Shown here in pieces: positions 7,527 through 11,992 of a stretch of DNA of 11,992 nt. Every line of letters starts with the position of its first letter. Position 1 is the first letter of the stretch. Source of the DNA: CAYLMM01 sp964646035. GTDB taxonomy: Bacteria; Krumholzibacteriota; Krumholzibacteriia; LZORAL124-64-63. A program made the translations under genes and the position numbers. The stretch covers positions 1-11,992 of the forward strand of contig CAZYDJ010000078.1 of assembly GCA_964646035.1 (NCBI GenBank), in the 5' to 3' direction. The notes beneath the pieces were generated by a model, which searched no databases, was not told the origin of the DNA, and saw nothing but the letters and a program-made list of their open reading frames with translations.

Positions 7527-7549
7527 AACTTCCGAAAAACTGAGGCGGC

Positions 7550-7936
7550 CTAGCGCTTGGAGAACTGGAAACGCTTGCGGGCGCCGGGCTGTCCGTACTT
7601 CTTGCGCTCGACCATGCGGGAGTCGCGGGTCAGATGACCGGCCTTCCGCAGGGCCTTGCGATACTCTTCGTCTGCCAGGACGAGAGCACGGGCGATGCCG
7701 TGGCGCAGCGCGCCCGCCTGCCCACTGATGCCGCCGCCCTTGACGGTGGCCCAGACATCGAAAGCCGTGTCGGCCTCGACGGTGTCCAGGGGCTGACGCA
7801 CGACCATGATGCGCGCGATGTCGAAGTAATCGTCAGCCGGCTTCTTGTTCACGGTGATCTTGCCGGTTCCGGGGGTCACCCAGACACGAGCCACCGAGGT
7901 CTTGCGCCGACCTGTCGCGTAAATTCTCTCTTCCAA
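7550..7936 (-). CDS. rpsI: 30S ribosomal protein S9
   Basis: Small-subunit head protein whose C-terminal tail reaches the P-site tRNA anticodon region. The 128-residue protein shows YATGRRKTSVARVWV at 6-20, GKITVNKKP at 25-33, the VKGGGISGQAGALRHGIARAL block at about 65-85 (conserved Gly-rich turn and helix), and the basic end KKYGQPGARKRFQFSKR with the invariant terminal Ser-Lys-Arg. The start is TTG at 7936: GGAGGAG ends 8 nt upstream and no in-frame ATG lies near the expected N-terminus. It follows rplM by 56 nt, the classic L13-S9 pair. Confidence 0.98.
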   Translation of the reverse strand: MEERIYATGRRKTSVARVWVTPGTGKITVNKKPADDYFDIARIMVVRQPLDTVEADTAFDVWATVKGGGISGQAGALRHGIARALVLADEEYRKALRKAGHLTRDSRMVERKKYGQPGARKRFQFSKR

Positions 7937-7992
7937 CCTGGTCTCTCCTCCCCCCGCGGCCGACCATGCTGCGACCCGGGTGCGATTTCAGC

Positions 7993-8433
7993 TCAGGAAA
8001 GCTCGGGCAACTCGACGACCCGCGGATTCTGCGGAGCGTGCGGATGCTCGGCACCGGCGTAGACGCGCAGGTGCTTCAGGGTGTGCCGACCCAGTTTGTT
8101 CTTCGGCAGCATACCCTTGACGGCGTTGGTGATCACGAAATCGGGCTTGGCCTTCATCATCGTCTGGATGGGAATCTTCTTCAACCCGCCAAGGTAACCG
8201 CTGTACCGCTGGTAGGTCTTCTGCTCCATCTTCAGGCCGGTCAGCTTGACCTTGGCCGCATTCAGCACGATAACGCTGTCACCCATATCCATATGGGGAG
8301 TGAAGGTCGGCTTGTGCTTGCCCCGCAGAAGGGTGGCTACATGGGTAGCCAGCCTGCCCAGAGGGACATCTGTAGCGTCGACGATCAGCCAATCCTTGGC
8401 CACTTCGCTCTGTTTGATCGAATAGGTTTTCAA
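7993..8433 (-). CDS. rplM: 50S ribosomal protein L13
   Basis: Early-assembling large-subunit protein that binds 23S rRNA. The 146-residue protein contains the family blocks WLIVDATDVPLGRLAT at 15-30, LRGKHKPTFTP at 36-46, GDSVIVLNAAKVKLTG at 51-66, and the C-terminal MLPKNKLGRHTLKHLRVYAG at 108-127, close to the usual length. The start is TTG 8433, forced because no ATG or GTG is available before the conserved N-terminus; its ribosome site is only a GGGGG run 7 nt upstream. It is the first gene of the translation operon, with a leader of about 160 nt and a strong promoter. A short open frame in that leader ends on a TGA that overlaps this TTG. Confidence 0.98.
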   Translation of the reverse strand: MKTYSIKQSEVAKDWLIVDATDVPLGRLATHVATLLRGKHKPTFTPHMDMGDSVIVLNAAKVKLTGLKMEQKTYQRYSGYLGGLKKIPIQTMMKAKPDFVITNAVKGMLPKNKLGRHTLKHLRVYAGAEHPHAPQNPRVVELPELS

Positions 8434-8594
8434 CTTCTTGCCCCCAGGAAACTTGGGCGATAAGAGCCGCCCCGTCCCGTGAACACCCTTACGGCGCGTA
8501 ACGAGCCGACTTCCTCCGATCTCATCGATCGCGGCACCCAGCCCGATTCGAATTCATTGGCATTTAGCCTTTTGCACGCCTTTGCACGTGCAAG
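8434..8594 (-). promoter_or_regulatory. Predicted rplM operon leader (5' UTR)
   Basis: From the predicted transcription start near 8594 to the rplM start there is about 160 nt without a recognised gene. It begins with the palindrome TTGCACGTGCAA, then near-repeats GTGCAAAGGC and GTGCAAAAGGC. Further down there are small hairpins (CGATC/GATCG with a five-base loop; TTACG/CGTAA with loop CGC at about 8488-8500) and a strong GGAGG at 8513-8517 that precedes no normal start. Such leaders often bind a ribosomal protein for autoregulation. I do not recognise a known L13 leader motif. Confidence 0.5.
8582..8593. repeat. 12-bp perfect palindrome at predicted transcription start
   Basis: TTGCACGTGCAA is a perfect palindrome starting 7 bp after the -10 hexamer of the rplM promoter, that is at about +1 to +12. 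On the minus strand the half-site recurs right after it (GTGCAAAGGC, GTGCAAAAGGC). Placement fits a repressor operator or an RNA 5'-end hairpin; neither is proven. Confidence 0.55.
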
Positions 8595-8600
8595 CAAAGC

Positions 8601-8629
8601 AATCTAGCAAAGACCCCGGTTCCTGTCAA
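8601..8629 (-). promoter_or_regulatory. Sigma70-type promoter for rplM-rpsI-rpsB-tsf
   Basis: On the minus strand the consensus -35 hexamer TTGACA (8629-8624) is followed after exactly 17 bp by TAGATT (8606-8601), a four-of-six match to TATAAT. Transcription should start near 8594. The -35 box overlaps the TGA stop of mtnA, so the promoter is tucked against the upstream gene. A perfect -35 and ideal spacing suit a highly expressed ribosomal-protein operon. Confidence 0.8.
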
Positions 8630-8635
8630 GGAACC
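8618..8635. repeat. 18-bp palindrome centred on the -35 box and mtnA stop
   Basis: GGTTCC and GGAACC flank TTGACA symmetrically, and the pairing extends to 7-bp arms GGTTCCT/AGGAACC with a TGAC loop. In DNA this is an operator-shaped inverted repeat over the -35 hexamer; in mtnA RNA it is a hairpin spanning the stop codon. No T tract follows, so it is not a standard terminator. Confidence 0.6.
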
Positions 8636-9714
8636 TGTCCCGGGCGCAGAACGGCCAGGGAGTGGGGATAGGGCGGGCGCAGGACGCCCTTCTCGGTGAT
8701 AAAGGCGGCGATCAGAGCCGCCGGAGTGACGTCAAAAGCCGGATTCCAGGCGCCGACACCGGTTGGAGCAACCGGAATTCCGGCGTATTCGAGTACTTCG
8801 GCCGGATTCCGCTGCTCGACGACGATCGCGGATCCGTCGTCCGCCGCGAAGTCGAATGTGGAGAACGGAGCCGCCACGTAGAAGGGCACCCCGTGCTCGC
8901 GGGCCATCACCGCCAGCGGATAGGTGCCGATCTTGTTGGCGGTGTCCCCGTTGCCGGCGATCCGGTCGGCGCCGGTGATGACTGCGTCGATTCCCCCCTC
9001 GCGCAGCAGGCTGGCGGCGGCTCCCTCGCAGAGCAGAGTGACCGGGATGTCGCGGCAGGCCAGCTCCCATGCCGTCAGCCGGGAGCCCTGCAGCAAGGGG
9101 CGTGTCTCGTCGGCGTAGACCCGGGGCCGCTTGCCCGCTTCCGCGGCCGCGAAGACGACCCCCAGGGCTGTGCCATAGCCGCTGGTGGCCAGACCCCCGG
9201 CGTTGCAATGGGTCAGGATCGTCGCCCCGTCCGGCAGCAGTTCCGCTCCCGCCGCGCCGATCGAGCGGCAGAGCGCCACGTCCTCGTCATGGATCCGCGC
9301 GGCCTCCGCGACCAGGGCCCCTGCCACTGCCGCGACCTGCGCTCCGCCGGCGACCGCCGCCTCGGCCAGGTCCAGTTGGCGGTCCAGGGCCCAGAAGAGG
9401 TTGACGGCCGTTGGCCGTGTCGCCGCCAGGACGGCGTGATCAGCACGCAGCCGTTTCAGAGCCGGTCCGGCGGCCATCCCCTGTCGCAGCGAGATGTCCC
9501 AGGACAGGGCCATGCCCCAGGCCGCGGCGACACCGATCGCGGGCGCCCCGCGAACGGCCAGGCGCACGATGGCGTCGCAGAGCGCCGGCACGTCGCGGCA
9601 AGCCAGAAACTCGAGCCGGCCCGGCAGCAGGGTCTGCTCCAGCAGCACCACGGCGCCGTCCTCCCAGCTCACGACAGGGAAAGGAAAAGGCAGATCACGG
9701 GGAACGGAGTTCAT
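8626..9714 (-). CDS. mtnA: S-methyl-5-thioribose-1-phosphate isomerase
   Basis: Aldose-ketose isomerase converting methylthioribose 1-phosphate to methylthioribulose 1-phosphate in methionine salvage; the family is related to eIF2B alpha/beta/delta subunits. The 362-residue protein has RGAPAIG at 55-61, ILTHCNAGGLAT at 166-177 with the catalytic Cys170, GYGTALGV at 179-186, the signature ADETRPLLQGSRLTAWEL at 201-218, VITGADRIAGNGDTANKIG at 245-263 with catalytic Asp250, and NPAFDVTPA at 324-332. This favours MtnA over ribose-1,5-bisphosphate isomerase relatives. The ATG has GGGAGG 4 nt upstream and overlaps the maf stop as ATGA. No other methionine-salvage gene is in the window, so it may act with distant genes or in 5'-deoxyadenosine/methylthioadenosine disposal. 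The stop codon lies in the rplM promoter. Confidence 0.96.
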   Translation of the reverse strand: MNSVPRDLPFPFPVVSWEDGAVVLLEQTLLPGRLEFLACRDVPALCDAIVRLAVRGAPAIGVAAAWGMALSWDISLRQGMAAGPALKRLRADHAVLAATRPTAVNLFWALDRQLDLAEAAVAGGAQVAAVAGALVAEAARIHDEDVALCRSIGAAGAELLPDGATILTHCNAGGLATSGYGTALGVVFAAAEAGKRPRVYADETRPLLQGSRLTAWELACRDIPVTLLCEGAAASLLREGGIDAVITGADRIAGNGDTANKIGTYPLAVMAREHGVPFYVAAPFSTFDFAADDGSAIVVEQRNPAEVLEYAGIPVAPTGVGAWNPAFDVTPAALIAAFITEKGVLRPPYPHSLAVLRPGQVP

Positions 9715-10346
9715 CGATCCTCCCGGTGCCCGGGGCCGCGGATCACTTCGCGCAGGGCCCGGCCCAACAGGGCCAGCGGCAATCCCATCACGTTGAAATA
9801 GCAGCCCTCGATGCGTCTGACCATCAAGGCCCCGAGGCCCTGGATCCCGTAGGCCCCCGCCTTGTCGGACGGCTCGCCGGAAGCCACGTAGCGGCGCACG
9901 GCTTCGGGTTCGAGATCGTGGAAGGTCACATCGGTCTTCTCGTGGCCGATCCAGGCGGGGCGGGCTGCTCCGCCGACCAGGGAAACGGCGGTGATCACGG
10001 TATGGGTGTTGCCGGAGAGCCGGCCCAGCATCCGGACCGCGTCGGCCGCGTCCACCGGTTTTTCGAGGATGTCACCGTCGAGCACAACCACGGTATCGGC
10101 CCCGAGCACCATCCGCCCCGGATGCGCTTCCGACACCGCGGCGGCCTTGGCCCCGGCCAGCAGACGGGCGTATTGCTCGGGGGCGGAACCGGCGGCCTGG
10201 GCGGCGAGATCCGCCTCGGCGCCGATAGCGGGCACGACCTCGTAGGGGATGCCGGCCACGCCCAGCAATTCCGCCCGGCGCGGCGACATCGAAGCCAGGA
10301 TCAGCACCTCGCCCCGCGGCCAATCCAGAAACGGCGACACCGTCAT
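9711..10346 (-). CDS. maf: Maf-family nucleoside triphosphate pyrophosphatase (YhdE-like)
   Basis: Cytosolic house-cleaning NTP pyrophosphatase. Characterised YhdE-type members hydrolyse dTTP, UTP and modified pyrimidine nucleotides. The 211-residue protein shows LASMSPRRAELL at 17-28 (Ser-x-Arg-Arg substrate loop), LGADTVV at 81-87 with the conserved Asp84, EKP at 95-97, and KAGAYGIQGLGA at 162-173, the pattern typical of the YhdE branch, then VMGLPL near the end. I chose ATG 10346, with GGAGG and GGAAGG just upstream; the frame stays open to about 10460 but that extension is Arg/Gly-rich and lies inside dtd. ATGA overlaps join it to dtd upstream and mtnA downstream. The substrate subgroup is inferred from motif only. 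Confidence 0.95.
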   Translation of the reverse strand: MTVSPFLDWPRGEVLILASMSPRRAELLGVAGIPYEVVPAIGAEADLAAQAAGSAPEQYARLLAGAKAAAVSEAHPGRMVLGADTVVVLDGDILEKPVDAADAVRMLGRLSGNTHTVITAVSLVGGAARPAWIGHEKTDVTFHDLEPEAVRRYVASGEPSDKAGAYGIQGLGALMVRRIEGCYFNVMGLPLALLGRALREVIRGPGHREDR

Positions 10347-10807
10347 TTTCCTTCCTCCGGGACGGGAGCTTCGCGCTCCAGGATGACGGTCACCGGACCG
10401 TCGTTCACCAGTTCCACCTGCATCGAGGCGCCGAAACGCCCCTCGGCGACGTCCGGCCATTCGCGTCTCAGCGCCTCCCCGAAATCAGCGTAGAGCCGGG
10501 CCGCCGGATCCGGTTGCGCCGACCCGACGAAGCTGGGCCGGTTGCCCTTGCGGCAATCCCCGTAGAGTGTGAATTGGGATATCAGGAGAATCCCGCCGCC
10601 GGTCTCGCGCAGGGATAGATTGATGCGGCCCTCGTCGTCGTTGAAGATCCGCAGCGCGGGAATCTTGGCGGCCATCCAGGCCAGCTCGCGCACCGAGTCG
10701 CCGGGAGCGAAGGCGGCCAGCGCCAGCAGGCCCCGGCCGATCTCGCCGACCGTTTCGCCGTCGATGCGCACCGAGGCCCGGGAAACACGCTGGATGACGC
10801 AGCGCAC
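10343..10807 (-). CDS. dtd: D-aminoacyl-tRNA deacylase
   Basis: Homodimeric proofreading enzyme that removes D-amino acids (and glycine mischarged on tRNA-Ala) from tRNA. The 154-residue protein starts with the typical MRCVIQRVSRASV and carries the active-site ISQFTLYGD at 76-84 and NDGPVT at 135-140, whose Gly-cisPro dipeptide gives L-amino-acid rejection. The usual KGxRPSF block appears as KGNRPSF at 87-93. The start is GTG 10807 with AGGAGG 5 nt upstream; an ATG inside that interval is out of frame. It lies 9 nt after rel, an arrangement seen in many bacteria, and overlaps maf by ATGA. Confidence 0.97.
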   Translation of the reverse strand: MRCVIQRVSRASVRIDGETVGEIGRGLLALAAFAPGDSVRELAWMAAKIPALRIFNDDEGRINLSLRETGGGILLISQFTLYGDCRKGNRPSFVGSAQPDPAARLYADFGEALRREWPDVAEGRFGASMQVELVNDGPVTVILEREAPVPEEGK

Positions 10808-10816
10808 GGCATCCTC

Positions 10817-11992
10817 CTAGCTGATCTGGTAGCGTTCGACTTTTTCCACGCTGGGAACCTTGCCCACCGCCTTGAGCACCTTCTCCAGGTTGCTCAGGTT
10901 GCGGACCTCGACCAGGAAGGAGATCTTCGCCAGCCCGCGATCGGCCGTGAAGTCGCCGCCGCGGATGTTGGCGCCCAGGCTGCTGATGGCGTCGCCGAGA
11001 TCGGCCAGCATGCCCTTGCGGTCGCTTCCGGTGACGATGACCTTCACCAGGAACGTCTGGTCGGGATCCACATCCCACGTGACCTCGATCAGACGTTCCT
11101 TTTCGATGTTGGGGCCGCTGAGATTGGAGCAGCCCACGCGGTGCACCGACACCCCGCGGCCGCGGGTCACCACTCCCACCACCTCGTCGCCGGGAATCGG
11201 CTGGCAGCACCGGGCATAGCGCACCATCAGGCTGTCCAGGCCCTGGATGCGCACTCCGCCCACCTTGCGCCGCATGATGTTGGCGTAGATGTCCTTGCCC
11301 AGGTTCATCAGGTTGCGGTGGTCCTGACGGGGCTCGGGCGGGCAGGCCTTGTGCAGCACCTTCTGGGCGGTGAGATCGCCGCAGCCCACCGCGGCGAGCA
11401 TCTTGTCCAACTCGGTATAGCCGAGATGCTGGGCCACCTCCACCAGGTCACGGTCGATCTTCAGATCCAATTTTTCCCGCCGCAGCTCCCGCTCCAGGAT
11501 CTCGCGGCCGAGGCGGACCGAATCCTCGAACTGGGTCGAGCGGATCCAGCGCCGCACCTGATGCTTGGCCTTGACCGTCTTGACGGTCTCCAGCCAGGAA
11601 GTGCTCGGATGGGCGTTCTTGTTGGTCAGGATCTCCACCACGTCGCGGTTCTCGAGCGCGGTGCCGAGGCTGACGATGCGGCCGTTGATCTTGGCCCCGA
11701 CGCAATGCAGCCCGACCTCCGAATGCACCTCGAAGGCGAAATCCAGAGGGGTCGCGCCCTTGGACAACCGGAAGAGATCGCCGCGGGGGCTGAAGACGAA
11801 AACCTCGTCCTCGAAGAAGTCGATCTTCAGGCTCTCCATGAACTCGCGCGGGTCGGTGACATCCTCCTGCCATTCCATGATCTGGCGCAGGGAGGTGACC
11901 AGCCCGGCGTAGTCGATGGTGTCGGTGGAGTCGCCGCCCTTGTACTTCCAGTGGGCGGCGATGCCGATCTCGCTGCGCTCGTGCATCTCGCG
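10817..11992 (-). CDS. rel: RelA/SpoT-family (p)ppGpp synthetase/hydrolase, 5' end outside window
   Basis: Stringent-response enzyme that makes or degrades (p)ppGpp. Only the last 391 codons are present; the window cuts the gene inside the end of the synthetase domain (REMHERSEIGIAAHWKYK region read from the edge). Then come the TGS domain (about 60-122, with VFVFSPRGDLFRL and KGATPLDFAFEVHS), a helical domain, the conserved-cysteine/zinc-finger-like domain with YARCCQPIPGDEVVG and HRVGC at about 257-286, and a C-terminal ACT domain from about 312 to 387. These regulatory domains sense deacylated tRNA on the ribosome in long RSH proteins. The missing N-terminus would hold the hydrolase (HD) domain and most of the synthetase, so whether it is bifunctional (Rel) or synthetase-only (RelA) cannot be read here. 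The gene ends 9 nt before dtd and probably shares its transcript. Confidence 0.97.
   Translation of the reverse strand, partial: REMHERSEIGIAAHWKYKGGDSTDTIDYAGLVTSLRQIMEWQEDVTDPREFMESLKIDFFEDEVFVFSPRGDLFRLSKGATPLDFAFEVHSEVGLHCVGAKINGRIVSLGTALENRDVVEILTNKNAHPSTSWLETVKTVKAKHQVRRWIRSTQFEDSVRLGREILERELRREKLDLKIDRDLVEVAQHLGYTELDKMLAAVGCGDLTAQKVLHKACPPEPRQDHRNLMNLGKDIYANIMRRKVGGVRIQGLDSLMVRYARCCQPIPGDEVVGVVTRGRGVSVHRVGCSNLSGPNIEKERLIEVTWDVDPDQTFLVKVIVTGSDRKGMLADLGDAISSLGANIRGGDFTADRGLAKISFLVEVRNLSNLEKVLKAVGKVPSVEKVERYQIS

Noticed and set aside
8560..8593. A second promoter inside the rplM leader, TTGCAC with TAAATG
   Set aside because: Only three of six bases match in each hexamer and the spacer is about 21 bp, so it is far weaker than the TTGACA-17-TAGATT promoter.
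8571..8593. Repeats of TTTGCACG as a possible CRISPR or iteron array
   Set aside because: Only two direct copies and one inverted copy, with no spacers, no cas genes and no replication initiator nearby.
8662..9801. Long + strand open frame of 379 codons opposite mtnA
   Set aside because: It mirrors mtnA codons, has Arg/Gly/Pro/His-rich composition with no recognisable domain, and lacks a ribosome site. Antisense frames of this size are expected in GC-rich coding DNA.
10347..10460. Upstream extension of the maf frame by 38 codons
   Set aside because: The added residues are Arg/Gly-rich, lie wholly within dtd, and the internal ATG at 10346 has a good ribosome site and an ATGA overlap.
9411..10493. 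Long + strand open frame of 360 codons opposite maf and dtd
   Set aside because: It crosses three real genes on the other strand and has low-complexity Arg/Pro/Gln composition and no motif.

Overview
This window is a compact, single-strand block of bacterial housekeeping genes. All fourteen supportable protein genes read on the minus strand, so transcription runs from high to low coordinates. G and C dominate, especially at third codon positions, which explains the many long antisense open frames with no recognisable protein. The gene set (MEP-pathway Dxr, a site-2 protease RseP, short-form EF-Ts of 197 residues, a bifunctional-type Rel enzyme) fits a high-GC, probably diderm bacterium. TTG start codons are unusually frequent. 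I cannot name the phylum from sequence alone; a deltaproteobacterial or FCB-group-related candidate lineage is only a guess.

Upstream block (11992 to 8626): the 3' two thirds of a (p)ppGpp synthetase/hydrolase (rel), then dtd (D-aminoacyl-tRNA deacylase), maf (nucleotide pyrophosphatase) and mtnA (methylthioribose-1-phosphate isomerase). rel and dtd are 9 nt apart. dtd/maf and maf/mtnA each overlap by the four bases ATGA, so these genes look translationally coupled. The theme is stress signalling, translation quality control and nucleotide/sulfur metabolite clean-up.

Translation block (8625 to 5871): a strong sigma70-type promoter whose -35 hexamer overlaps the mtnA stop codon drives rplM-rpsI-rpsB-tsf. 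It has a leader of about 160 nt, a perfect palindrome at the -35 box and another at the predicted transcription start. Hairpins lie between rpsI and rpsB and between rpsB and tsf. A textbook Rho-independent terminator sits 9 nt after tsf.

Nucleotide/recycling/envelope block (5768 to 68): pyrH-frr-uppS-cdsA-dxr-rseP, tightly packed (8-nt overlap or gaps of 11-20 nt). UMP kinase and ribosome recycling factor lead into isoprenoid precursor synthesis (dxr), undecaprenyl diphosphate synthesis (uppS), CDP-diacylglycerol synthesis (cdsA) and intramembrane proteolysis (rseP). Together they supply the lipid carriers and phospholipids of the envelope and its stress sensing.

I found no mobile element, CRISPR array, tRNA, rRNA or defence system, and no convincingly new protein system. 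The points most worth a second look are regulatory: the palindrome-decorated rplM promoter and leader, the arrangement of hairpins inside the translation operon, the Shine-Dalgarno sequence displayed in a hairpin loop before pyrH, and the concentration of TTG starts in essential genes.
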